Below are positions 1 through 7,885 of a stretch of DNA of 64,000 bases, piece after piece (position 1 is the first letter of the stretch; each line of letters begins with the position of its first letter). The notes below the pieces were generated by a model. That model was given only the letters and a program-made list of their open reading frames with translations, searched no databases and was not told the origin of the DNA. Position numbers and translations under genes: made by a program. Origin of the DNA: JBCBGF01 sp039193455 (GTDB lineage: Bacteria > Pseudomonadota > Alphaproteobacteria > Rhodobacterales > Rhodobacteraceae); contig JBCCWO010000006.1 of the NCBI GenBank assembly GCA_039193455.1, positions 107,287-171,286 on the forward strand, read 5' to 3'.

Positions 1-1118
1 GGGGACGGCCCATAGCGTTTGGTGACGGCGGTCATGTTGGCAATCGCCGTGGGCGTGGCCCCCAACGCAAAGCCGCCAAACCCCGCCGACAGCACCGCCG
101 CGCGGTAATTGCGGCCCATTGCCGGAAACAGGACACAGATGCAAAACGCCAGCGCCAACAGCACTTGCAAACCGATGACGACAAAGAGCGGCCCTGCCAA
201 GCCCGCCAACGTCCAGAGCTGCATGCTCATGAGCGAGATGGCGAGGAAAACGCTGAGTGCGAACTCCGAGATCAGGGCAAGAACCGGCGTGCCGCGCACC
301 TCTGGCAGCTTTGGCAACACGTAAGGTTGCAGATTCGCCAGTACGATACCGGCGATCAGGCACGGCACGAAAAGGGGTAGGCGGATGCCCACGTCCAAAA
401 TGACCTGATGCGAGAAATACCCGATGATGACCGCGAGGTGGATCGTGACCATCGCCTGCATGAAGCCCACGTAATCTAGGTTTGCTTGCGCCGAGTCGTC
501 GAAACCCACGCCGACGACAGGGTCTGCATCCGCATCCCGCGGCTCAAGCTTGTTGCCTTCGATAAGAAAGCGCGCAATCGGACCGCCGATCAGGGCAGCG
601 AAGATCAGGCCAAGGGTGGCGGCCGCCACCCCGATCTCGGCCGCGCCTTCGACCCCGCGCGCCGCAATCTCGGGCCCCCAGGCGATGGCGGTGCCGTGTC
701 CCCCAATGAGCGCCGCGGAGCCGACCAGTACCGATGCCGAAGGTGGCATGCCAAAGAGCGATACGCCCGCGAGCGCGACCACGTTCTGAAGCACCATGAA
801 GAGGATCGTCAGCACGAGGAGGATCAGCAACGGTTTGCCACCCCGAACCAGATCGGAAACCCGTGCGTTCAAACCGATCGTCGTGAAGAAAACCACCAGT
901 AGATGGTCGCGGGTGTCCAGCTCGAACGCGACCGAGCGCTGGGCAATCGCAACGAACGCCCAAACCGCAAGCGCCGCTGCAAAGCCACCAGTCACCGGTT
1001 CGGGAATGTTAAAATCCCGCAGAACACGAATGCGTTTTGTGAGTGCTGCCCCGGCAAAGTAGACGATCATGCCAAGGGTAAAGGTGATGAAATCCGGAAC
1101 TGTCAGAGCATCAGACAT
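1..1118 (-). CDS. gltS: Sodium/glutamate symporter GltS (3' end outside window)
   Basis: Integral inner-membrane carrier expected to import glutamate with sodium. Reading the minus strand from an ATG at 1118 gives 372 codons with no stop before the window edge. The product is very hydrophobic, with many membrane helices and a glycine-rich GGHGTAIAWG segment near residues 139-148 like the re-entrant pore loop of GltS proteins. Family members are about 400 residues, so roughly the last 30 are missing here. It follows the epimerase gene on the same strand after a 228-base gap, so co-transcription is possible but not shown. The family call is fairly secure; the substrate is by homology only. Confidence 0.85.
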   Translation of the reverse strand, partial: MSDALTVPDFITFTLGMIVYFAGAALTKRIRVLRDFNIPEPVTGGFAAALAVWAFVAIAQRSVAFELDTRDHLLVVFFTTIGLNARVSDLVRGGKPLLILLVLTILFMVLQNVVALAGVSLFGMPPSASVLVGSAALIGGHGTAIAWGPEIAARGVEGAAEIGVAAATLGLIFAALIGGPIARFLIEGNKLEPRDADADPVVGVGFDDSAQANLDYVGFMQAMVTIHLAVIIGYFSHQVILDVGIRLPLFVPCLIAGIVLANLQPYVLPKLPEVRGTPVLALISEFALSVFLAISLMSMQLWTLAGLAGPLFVVIGLQVLLALAFCICVLFPAMGRNYRAAVLSAGFGGFALGATPTAIANMTAVTKRYGPS

Positions 1119-1346
1119 GTCAAATTGGTGCTTGCTTGAAGGCCGCCGCGGGCCGCCAAGTCAGACGGCCCGCGGCAAACCTCGGGATGGGTGTACACAG
1201 TTCGAGTTCTATCACGGGGATAGCTGGCGCGCACAGGACACGACAGCGCGTTGAAAATCCGCTCACCCACATTCCAATGGGAAGCGTCGTGCCATGCGGG
1301 CCCCCTGCCCCGCGTGCCAATAAAGTGCCGGTCTGCAGGATAGACG

Positions 1347-2234
1347 CTAGCCGGAAAGCTCCGTCCGCCAGCTATGTTTGGGCGCAAAACCCAGCATCTC
1401 TTTTGCCTTCTTGTTGGCGTAGAACGTCTCAGTGCTGTCCATCTCCGCCACGGGCACACCCGCATAGTAGCGTTCCACAAGCGCCTGCGTCGTCAAATCC
1501 ACCGAGTGGTCATCATTAGAGACGTTAAAGATCTCAAACCCAAGGCCATCGGTGTTCAAACAGCACTCCACCATCTGCCCAAGATCTCGTGCGTCGATAT
1601 ACGCAAAGATGTTGCGGCGACGGAGGTCCGGGTTTGCAACGTAGCCGGGAAAGTCGCGCGCGTATTCATGCGGCTCGATCACGTTGTTGATGCGCAATCC
1701 GTAGATGTCAAAGCCAGAGCGGCGCTGGAACGACCGCGCCGTGACTTCGTTCACGACTTTCGACATGGCATAGCTGTCTTCCGGAACCACGGGGTGTTCT
1801 TCGTCGATAGGCAGGTACTCGGGCTTGCGCTCTCCATCGGCAAAGCAGATCCCGTAGGTGGTCTCAGACGACGCAAAGATAATCTTGCGAACACCGAACT
1901 TCACGGCGGCATCGATGACGTTGTACGTCCCAAGCGTGTTAACCCGGTAGCATTCATTGTCCGAGGTCATCAGCAGGCGCGGAACGGCCGCAAAGTGGAC
2001 AACGGCATCGAAGGTTGGAACGCCCGTGCCCGGCTCCAACTCATCGTATCCGGCATAGGCCCCGAAGATGTCGTACATCTGGCCTGCATCGGTGATGTCT
2101 GCCAACCGGTCACTCACCCCCGGATGGCCCAAGGCGACTTTGTCAACATTCAAGACGCGGTGCCCGCGCTCGGCCAGAAAGGCGACGGCGTGGCGACCCG
2201 CCTTGCCCGATCCGCCGGTGAAGAGAATTCGCAT
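1347..2234 (-). CDS. NAD-dependent epimerase/dehydratase (extended SDR)
   Basis: Cytoplasmic oxidoreductase of the extended short-chain dehydrogenase family, 295 residues, probably acting on a nucleotide sugar or sugar acid. The N-terminal Rossmann motif is GGSGKAG at residues 7-13. The catalytic serine region is near 122-123 and the Tyr-x-x-x-Lys pair is Y155/K159. It lies downstream of the dioxygenase-like gene and the sugar ABC transporter on the same strand, which suggests a role in processing the imported substrate. The substrate cannot be read from sequence. A 9-bp-stem hairpin separates it from the gene upstream, so it may have its own promoter or be partly uncoupled. Confidence 0.8.
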   Translation of the reverse strand: MRILFTGGSGKAGRHAVAFLAERGHRVLNVDKVALGHPGVSDRLADITDAGQMYDIFGAYAGYDELEPGTGVPTFDAVVHFAAVPRLLMTSDNECYRVNTLGTYNVIDAAVKFGVRKIIFASSETTYGICFADGERKPEYLPIDEEHPVVPEDSYAMSKVVNEVTARSFQRRSGFDIYGLRINNVIEPHEYARDFPGYVANPDLRRRNIFAYIDARDLGQMVECCLNTDGLGFEIFNVSNDDHSVDLTTQALVERYYAGVPVAEMDSTETFYANKKAKEMLGFAPKHSWRTELSG

Positions 2235-2358
2235 GTCGCTGTTATCCTTCGCTTTCTTAGGTTGCGTTGGTGCCTTTGCCGGTCCCGCGTGCGCTCAAAG
2301 CGGGTTGGGCCGGTCTTGTATTTGTGGCTATCCGGCAGACTGGTCGGCGACCTCAGCC

Positions 2359-2380
2359 GACCGCCCCGGTGGGGGCGGTC
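2359..2380 (-). terminator. GC-rich hairpin between dioxygenase and epimerase genes
   Basis: Inverted repeat GACCGCCCC (2359-2367) and GGGGCGGTC (2372-2380) with a 4-base loop, 17 bases past the stop of the dioxygenase-like gene. There is no convincing T-run on the minus strand, so it may be a weak terminator or an mRNA 3'-end stabiliser rather than a full rho-independent terminator. Confidence 0.4.
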
Positions 2381-2396
2381 GATCTTTGACACTGCC

Positions 2397-3578
2397 TCAG
2401 GCGGCCTGTCGGTTTTTGAGTGCGGACAAGGACGCCGCAAACGCCGCGCCAGATGCGCCCTGCTCAACGGCCTCTCGCAAAAGATCGGCCTGGCTTGCCG
2501 GCGCGTTGCCGCCGACCGGAGGATCGGTGTCGAGGTTTGTGGGAAACGGATACCCCTCGGCGCAAGCCGCAATGGCCGCGTGCACCTCGGCCTTGCTCAA
2601 CCGCCCCGCCTGTTTCAGCGCGATGAGCGCGGGCAGCACCGCTTCGGACATTGCCGCCCGGTCCACTGCTTCCATGGCACGTCCGAACGCCGAAGACACC
2701 TGAAGCAAGTTCACCAGCCGCAGCGTATCCGCGCTTCGGTTTTCGCCCGCCGCGTGAAACAGGGCTGGATTGAAGAACACAGCATCCCCCTTCTCAAGCG
2801 GCAGCTGCACATAGTTCTCTTCGAACCATGCCCGGTGATCATCCTGGTGGAAGGCCAGATAGCCCGGACCGTAGAGCTGCGAAAACGGCAGCAATTTGGT
2901 TGGCCCGCTTTCCACATCCATGTCGCAATGTGCCACGGCGCCCTGCAGGGTTAGTGTTGCCGTCACCTCATGGGCATGAACCGGATAGGACGCCGCGTTG
3001 TCCGCTGTTTGAAATCCCAAGTGATAGTCACGATGGGCCTGTTGGGCTTGACCGCCGGGGCGGACCTGATTGACCTGTGCGGTCATCTGATAGTTCGGCC
3101 CCAACCAAGCTTCAGCTGCCGCTGCGATCGCCGTATTGCCAAAGTACAGCGCAAAGTTTTCGGGGTCCCGCAGGCAGTGTTTCTGAAGCGAGTTCCAGAT
3201 GCGATCATTTGCACCGCTTGCAGCGAAGTGGTCGCCTTTGCCTGCGCTACCGGCGCGTTCTGCGGCAATGATCTCTCTGAACACTTCCGTTGCGCGATCG
3301 ATGGGCGCTGTCTCGGCATAGGCACGCTTGAGCACGATGACCCCCGCAACGCTGCGCAACACGTGCGCCCATTCGGCCAACAGCTGTCGCCGCTGTGCGG
3401 GATCCTCAAGACACGGCGCCAAGTGGGCCATGTCGTATAGCGGGATGTTGTGTTCGATAGCCGACGCGGCGGGCACCGCATCGGCCCGGAGGTTCTGGGA
3501 CGTCAGCACCTTGAATTCATCGAGGTCGCAGGACTCGCGATCGAAATACCCGATATATCCAAACTGACGATCCACCAT
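2397..3578 (-). CDS. Phytanoyl-CoA dioxygenase (PhyH) family protein
   Basis: Predicted cytoplasmic non-haem iron(II)/2-oxoglutarate dioxygenase of about 393 residues. The iron-binding HxD is at H182/D184 (HRD), the distal histidine is near H275 in FHAAGENR, and the following arginine near 281 would bind 2-oxoglutarate. I chose the ATG at 3578, not the in-frame ATG at 3590, because the GGAGGA ribosome-binding site lies between them, six bases before 3578. It stands 278 bases after the sugar ABC ATPase gene on the same strand and before the epimerase. A role in catabolism of the transported compound is inference. The family is clear but the substrate is unknown. Confidence 0.75.
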   Translation of the reverse strand: MVDRQFGYIGYFDRESCDLDEFKVLTSQNLRADAVPAASAIEHNIPLYDMAHLAPCLEDPAQRRQLLAEWAHVLRSVAGVIVLKRAYAETAPIDRATEVFREIIAAERAGSAGKGDHFAASGANDRIWNSLQKHCLRDPENFALYFGNTAIAAAAEAWLGPNYQMTAQVNQVRPGGQAQQAHRDYHLGFQTADNAASYPVHAHEVTATLTLQGAVAHCDMDVESGPTKLLPFSQLYGPGYLAFHQDDHRAWFEENYVQLPLEKGDAVFFNPALFHAAGENRSADTLRLVNLLQVSSAFGRAMEAVDRAAMSEAVLPALIALKQAGRLSKAEVHAAIAACAEGYPFPTNLDTDPPVGGNAPASQADLLREAVEQGASGAAFAASLSALKNRQAA

Positions 3579-3784
3579 GTTTTCCTCCATTGATGTGGGT
3601 CGCGGTGTAGCCCCATGCGGGACCGGTGAAGCTAGGGGGTGATGCGCAGTCTGGTCGTGCCGTTCGTCTGGCTGCCAGGGCGCAATTGCGTGATCAGGGC
3701 CTGTCGGGGTCTCCTTGTCTTTGCAGGGTTGTGCCCACTAAGTCCGCATCAAAGCGTTTAACTCGCCGGGTCGCGAGGAGCGCC

Positions 3785-3833
3785 GTGGGCAACCCACTCG
3801 CGACCCTGCCTGCCTGCCACGGGAGGTGGCAGG
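3785..3833 (-). other. Two small hairpins downstream of the sugar ABC operon
   Basis: GTGGG-CAA-CCCAC at 3785-3797 and CCTGCCAC-GGGAG-GTGGCAGG at 3813-3833, shortly after the ATPase stop at 3857. Neither has a T-run. They may mark the 3' end of the transporter message. The rest of the 278-base gap shows nothing recognisable. Confidence 0.3.
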
Positions 3834-3856
3834 TACAGGCGAAAGGCAGCTGTTCC

Positions 3857-4675
3857 TCAGACCGTACCGCCAAGGGACCCTTCGAGCTCGGCCATCTCCT
3901 GACCACCGGCCATCAAGTCCTGAAGCTGTTCGGGCGAGATCTCGCCCCGCGTCGCGGTCCCGAGCGTTTTGCCGCGGTTGAGAACCGTGAAGCGATCCCC
4001 CACCGCCAGCGCGTGGCGGACGTTGTGGCTGATAAAGACCACACCGACGCCCTGCTTACGAACGCGGTCGATCGTGGCCAGCACGTTCGACGTCTGGCGC
4101 ACGCCCAGCGCCGAGGTGGGTTCGTCCAGGATCAGGATCTTTGCACCGAAGTAGACCGCGCGCGCGATGGCCACCGTCTGCCGTTCCCCACCCGACAGGG
4201 TGCCAACCGCCTGGTCCGGGGCCCGGAGGTTGATGCCCATCTTGCGCATCTCCTCCATGGTCGCGGCGTTCATCTTCTCATTGTCCATGCGCTTGAACGG
4301 GCCGCTTCCTGTCGTGGGCTCGCGTCCCATGAAGAAGTTTCGGGTCACGCTCATCAGCGGGATCATCGCCAGATCCTGGAACACGGTGGCGATGCCCGCC
4401 TCCATCGCGTCGCGTGGGGTGGCGAAGTCCATCTTCTTTCCTTCGAAAAGGATCTCCCCTTTCGTCGGTTGATGTACCCCCGACATCGTCTTGATGAAGG
4501 TCGACTTGCCCGCGCCGTTGTCACCCAGCAGGCAATGACATTCGCCGGGTCTGACATCGAAGCTGACCCCGGCCAACGCGATGATGTTGCCAAAGTGTTT
4601 TTCGATGTTCTTCATTTGGACGATGGGCGCAGAGTTCGGTGCGTCACCGTGGTGGAACTTGGTGTCCTCGGTCAT
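3857..4675 (-). CDS. Sugar ABC transporter ATP-binding protein (FrcA-like)
   Basis: Cytoplasmic ATPase of a carbohydrate-uptake (CUT2-type) ABC transporter, 272 residues. It has a single nucleotide-binding domain as in FrcA, not the duplicated ~500-residue form of RbsA. Walker A is GDNGAGKST at residues 51-59, the ABC signature LSGGERQ at 160-166, and Walker B ILILDEP ends near 186. It starts two bases after the permease gene ends and completes a binding protein-permease-ATPase operon. The nearby inositol-dehydrogenase-like gene and RpiR regulator suggest a polyol or inositol substrate, but fructose or ribose are equally allowed by the family. Confidence 0.88.
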   Translation of the reverse strand: MTEDTKFHHGDAPNSAPIVQMKNIEKHFGNIIALAGVSFDVRPGECHCLLGDNGAGKSTFIKTMSGVHQPTKGEILFEGKKMDFATPRDAMEAGIATVFQDLAMIPLMSVTRNFFMGREPTTGSGPFKRMDNEKMNAATMEEMRKMGINLRAPDQAVGTLSGGERQTVAIARAVYFGAKILILDEPTSALGVRQTSNVLATIDRVRKQGVGVVFISHNVRHALAVGDRFTVLNRGKTLGTATRGEISPEQLQDLMAGGQEMAELEGSLGGTV

Positions 4676-4676
4676 A

Positions 4677-5786
4677 TCAGCGCTCCCCCGTTACGCGCTT
4701 GCGAATAGCGTTGTTGAACAGAACGGCGATCAGAAGCATCCCGCCGAGGAAGACCTGAAACCAGTCCTGATCAAACCCGGTGTAGGTGAGCCCGATCACA
4801 ACCATGCCGAAGATGATCGCCCCGAAGAACGCGCCGATGGCCGAGCCGTAGCCGCCTGTCAGCAGGCAGCCACCGATCACGGCGGCGATGATGGCTTCAA
4901 ACTCTTTCTGGAACCCACGCCGCGCGTCTGTTGAGCCTGCGTCCATGACCGTGATGATCGCAACCATCGCTGCACAGCATGCCGTGACCATGAAGAGTGA
5001 GATTTTCACCTTCCGGACGGGCACGCCCGAGTTCGTTGCCGCATTGGCATCGCCCCCGGCCGCAAAGATCCAGTTTCCGACCGGTGTTCTGAGCAGAACC
5101 CAGGTGGCCACAAGTGCCACGACCAGGAACCAGATGATCTCAATCGGGATTCCGGGGACCTTTGGCGTGCCGTTGTTGAATGTCTCAACCAGGCCGCGCT
5201 CAGCGAGCCACGTGAAGAGGCCCGGGAATGCATCGCCTGAGAAGAACGGCGCGAGCCAGTCGTCTTCGACCGCGTCACGAACACCGCGAAGCTGGGTCGA
5301 CCCACCTGTGGCAAGTTTCAGACCCACAAGCGAGAGACCACGCAGGATGAAAAGAAATGCCAGCGTGACGATGAAAGAGGGCAATCCGGACCGGATCACG
5401 ATGACCCCGTTAATGGAGCCGACCGCGGCCGCAAAAACGAACGTCGCGGGAATAGAGATGAACAACGGCAGTCCGAAGGTGACGGTCGCAGCGGCAAAGA
5501 ACAGTCCTGAGAAGGCCACCATCGATCCGATGGACAGGTCAAACTCACCACCGATCATCAAGAGCGCGGCCCCAATCGCAAGGATACCGAGCTGTGCGGC
5601 GGGTGTCATGAAGTTCATAAAGCCCGACAGCGTGAACATCGCGCTATCCGCAGTAATGAGGAAAAAGATCGTTACGAGGACAACACCGGCGATGGCCCCC
5701 AACTCGGGGCGTTTCATCATGCGAGAGCCAAAGCTCTCTGCTTTCAGTCGTTCATCGACGACCTGCTCTGGCGTAGTATCCGACAT
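4677..5786 (-). CDS. Sugar ABC transporter permease (FrcC/RbsC-like)
   Basis: Inner-membrane permease of the same CUT2-type transporter, 369 residues with about eight to ten hydrophobic helices and glycine-rich loops such as LTGGYGSAIG near the C-terminus, typical of RbsC/FrcC proteins. The start at 5786 has a GGAG site just upstream. It is separated from the binding-protein gene by an 87-base gap containing a strong hairpin, and from the ATPase by one base. One permease chain would form a homodimer. Confidence 0.88.
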   Translation of the reverse strand: MSDTTPEQVVDERLKAESFGSRMMKRPELGAIAGVVLVTIFFLITADSAMFTLSGFMNFMTPAAQLGILAIGAALLMIGGEFDLSIGSMVAFSGLFFAAATVTFGLPLFISIPATFVFAAAVGSINGVIVIRSGLPSFIVTLAFLFILRGLSLVGLKLATGGSTQLRGVRDAVEDDWLAPFFSGDAFPGLFTWLAERGLVETFNNGTPKVPGIPIEIIWFLVVALVATWVLLRTPVGNWIFAAGGDANAATNSGVPVRKVKISLFMVTACCAAMVAIITVMDAGSTDARRGFQKEFEAIIAAVIGGCLLTGGYGSAIGAFFGAIIFGMVVIGLTYTGFDQDWFQVFLGGMLLIAVLFNNAIRKRVTGER

Positions 5787-5817
5787 GGTGGTCTCCTCCC
5801 GTGACCTTTTGAATAGA

Positions 5818-5851
5818 AAGGGCCGTGGCGCGGTCCCACGCCACGGCCCTT
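5818..5851 (-). terminator. 13-bp hairpin between binding-protein and permease genes
   Basis: Perfect inverted repeat AAGGGCCGTGGCG (5818-5830) and CGCCACGGCCCTT (5839-5851) with an 8-base loop, 22 bases past the binding-protein stop. Such hairpins after a binding-protein gene commonly stabilise its message or attenuate read-through, giving more binding protein than membrane components. No long T-run follows on the minus strand, so partial termination or stabilisation is more likely than full termination. Confidence 0.65.
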
Positions 5852-5873
5852 CCTTGCGGTAAGGTGGTGTGGC

Positions 5874-6794
5874 TTAGCGAATGCCCTGCGCCGAAAGCTC
5901 GATCACTTGCGCAGCCTTATCAGCCGTCACCAGGTTCGGACCGGACGGGACGTTGCCGCCAGGCATCAGACCGTAGTTCGCGGTGTTGGCCAGGAACACG
6001 ACCGGCAGATAGCCTTGCAGGAACTGTTGCTGGTCGATGGCGAAGGCCGCGTCGCCGCCCGCGATGGATTCAAGGAAGCTTGCCGACAGGTCAAATGAGG
6101 CCACGTTCACGTCGCGACCCGAGCTTTGAGCGGCGTTGACCGCAGGTTCACCGGCGAGGCTCGCGCCCAGCGCCATCACCGTGTCGATCGCTTCGTTCGA
6201 GGCCAGAGCCGCCGAAACCTTGGATTCGATTTCCGCAGGATCGTTGCCAGTGGGCAGAACCTCGACCGTGCCACCAAAGCCTTCAGCAAAGCCCGAGCAA
6301 CGCAGGTCGAGCGCGACGTTACCAACCTCGTGGTTGACGCAGACCGCCGTCGTACCGCCCATCTCAGCAAGCTTGGCACCAGCGGCGACACCGGCGTCAT
6401 ATTCTGACTGACCGACATGCAGGCTAACGCCGAGGCTCGCCGCAACGTCCGAGCCCGAGTTCATCGAGATGACCGGAATGCCCGCAGCAACAGCACGCTC
6501 GATCGAGGGCCCGAGGGCGTCACCATCGGGGATGGAGACAACAAGGCCATCGGGCTCCTGGTTCACCGCCGCATCGATCAGCTGGCTCATGGCCACCATG
6601 TCAAAGGTCTCAGGTGCGCGATAGTCGACGTTAGCACCGGTGTGTTCGGCAGCCAGGTCGACGCCGTTCTTCACGACCGACCAGAACGGGTCATTTGCTT
6701 GTCCGTGGCTGACCACGATGATGTCCTGCGCCATGGCTGGCGCAGCGACGCCAAGAGCCGCGGCAAACGCGGCCGTTTTCAGAAACTTGGTCAT
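5874..6794 (-). CDS. Sugar ABC transporter periplasmic substrate-binding protein (FrcB/RbsB-like)
   Basis: Periplasmic sugar-binding protein of 306 residues with a clear signal peptide (residues 1-22, cut after APAMA). The mature part has the Peripla_BP_4 pattern: a DPFWSVVKNG segment near the N-terminus and DGLVVSIPDGDALGPSI around residues 82-98. It is the first gene of the binding protein-permease-ATPase operon. A GGAA-N6-TTCC palindrome lies 90 bases upstream and matches one between the adjacent RpiR regulator and the dehydrogenase, so RpiR-type control by sugar phosphate or inositol intermediates is likely. The exact substrate is unknown. Confidence 0.85.
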   Translation of the reverse strand: MTKFLKTAAFAAALGVAAPAMAQDIIVVSHGQANDPFWSVVKNGVDLAAEHTGANVDYRAPETFDMVAMSQLIDAAVNQEPDGLVVSIPDGDALGPSIERAVAAGIPVISMNSGSDVAASLGVSLHVGQSEYDAGVAAGAKLAEMGGTTAVCVNHEVGNVALDLRCSGFAEGFGGTVEVLPTGNDPAEIESKVSAALASNEAIDTVMALGASLAGEPAVNAAQSSGRDVNVASFDLSASFLESIAGGDAAFAIDQQQFLQGYLPVVFLANTANYGLMPGGNVPSGPNLVTADKAAQVIELSAQGIR

Positions 6795-6883
6795 ATTACC
6801 TCCCTAGACCTATATGGGGTCTCCCGCCCCCTAAGAGCGCGGCTAGTGCCTTACGCCCACTCCTTGCCTCGTTGAGACAAAAT

Positions 6884-6897
6884 GGAATATTTATTCC
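6884..6897. promoter_or_regulatory. GGAA-N6-TTCC palindrome, predicted RpiR-family operator (binding-protein promoter)
   Basis: Perfect 14-base inverted repeat GGAATATTTATTCC, AT-rich in a GC-rich region, 90 bases upstream of the sugar-binding-protein start. It matches the palindrome at 7801-7814 at 13 of 14 positions when strands are matched. The regulator gene beside it encodes an RpiR-family protein. From memory, GGAA-N6-TTCC is the site type reported for the RpiR-like inositol repressor IolR in Sinorhizobium. Confidence 0.6.
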
Positions 6898-6921
6898 GTT
6901 ACGTCCGAATCGGACAACCTG

Positions 6922-7752
6922 TCAAGTCGGTTCGCTGAGCCCCCTTACCGCTACAGCCAGCGCTGTTGTGAGCGTGATAGAGGCGTTCAACGCCCGAAAG
7001 CCACTCACCTCATCTTCCCGCGCAATCAACAGCTCCAACGCGTATTCAGCAATCGGACACTTTTCCGTGTCGGTCAAACAGTAGACGGGAATGCCGCGTT
7101 GCGAAACCGTCTCTGCCAAACGGACTGTTTCTTCCGAGAATGGCGCATAGGTTGCGGCGAACAAAACGTCGCTCTGGTAGATCGATTTGCCGGAGCTTAA
7201 CATCCCCGCCCCGTAGTGGAGCTGTGCCGGAACGCCCATCTGATCGAAGATGTAGGCCATGCTGCTGACGACGGAAAAGGCCCGCCGCAACCCAACAAGG
7301 TGCACGGTGCGCGCAGCGGCCATCCCATGGGCGATCCGGTCAAGCCCGTCATTCGTCACGGTATTCGCGAGAGCCATCAGAGACTTGTGCCCTGCCTCTC
7401 CGAAATCTGCCAGAAGACGCCCGGTCCCGACCGCGCCCTCTTCGCGCAGGTTGGCCAATCGCTTGTCATAGTCGGGTCGGAAGTCGGTAAACCGCGCCCG
7501 AAACAGAGACTGCATCTCGGTATAGCCGGAAAAACCCAGCGCCTGGCAAAACCGGATGTAGGCAGATGGCGCAACATCACAGGCGCCTGCCATCTCAGAT
7601 ACGGTGGATACAGCGATCAGGTGGAGATGTCGGCGCGTGAAGCCAGCGCACTGTTTCAGGCGTTTTGGTAGGCCGTCATTCACAGCATCCAGCCGTTCGA
7701 TCACCTCGGCAACGCTGCCGGGCGCGCTCTGAATACGGAGCTGCTCGTTCAT
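6922..7752 (-). CDS. MurR/RpiR-family transcriptional regulator
   Basis: DNA-binding regulator of 276 residues: an N-terminal RpiR helix-turn-helix domain (roughly residues 15-95, with a GFSGYTEMQSLFRARF-type end) and a C-terminal SIS sugar-phosphate-binding domain (about 110-250). The ATG at 7752 is chosen because GGAG lies 8 bases before it; an ATG 12 bases upstream is in frame but less well placed. It is divergent from the Gfo/Idh/MocA dehydrogenase gene and faces the sugar ABC operon. It probably represses both units through the two GGAA-N6-TTCC palindromes and is released by an inositol or sugar-phosphate intermediate. Confidence 0.82.
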   Translation of the reverse strand: MNEQLRIQSAPGSVAEVIERLDAVNDGLPKRLKQCAGFTRRHLHLIAVSTVSEMAGACDVAPSAYIRFCQALGFSGYTEMQSLFRARFTDFRPDYDKRLANLREEGAVGTGRLLADFGEAGHKSLMALANTVTNDGLDRIAHGMAAARTVHLVGLRRAFSVVSSMAYIFDQMGVPAQLHYGAGMLSSGKSIYQSDVLFAATYAPFSEETVRLAETVSQRGIPVYCLTDTEKCPIAEYALELLIAREDEVSGFRALNASITLTTALAVAVRGLSEPT

Positions 7753-7800
7753 GGCTGTCTCCATCTTGACAGCGGCACCATAGCAGCAGACTAGAGAATT

Positions 7801-7814
7801 GGAACAAATATTCC
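7801..7814. promoter_or_regulatory. GGAA-N6-TTCC palindrome, predicted RpiR-family operator (divergent region)
   Basis: GGAACAAATATTCC lies between the RpiR regulator (start 7752) and the dehydrogenase (start 7886), 49 and 72 bases from the respective starts. Its reverse complement differs at one of 14 positions from the palindrome at 6884-6897. This placement allows autoregulation plus control of the dehydrogenase. Confidence 0.58.
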
Positions 7815-7885
7815 GCCGAAATCGACGCCGCTGTACCTTTGCGAGGGACGGCGTGAAGGTGATCTCGGCCTTTGGGAGGAACACG

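Noticed and set aside
1208..1222. CTATC-N5-GATAG inverted repeat upstream of gltS
   Set aside because: Spacing between the arms differs from the CTATCC-N4-GGATAG elements and the inner bases do not match, so I do not count it as another copy.
1374..2954. 526-codon open frame on the plus strand
   Set aside because: It spans two minus-strand genes and their gap, and has no recognisable domain.
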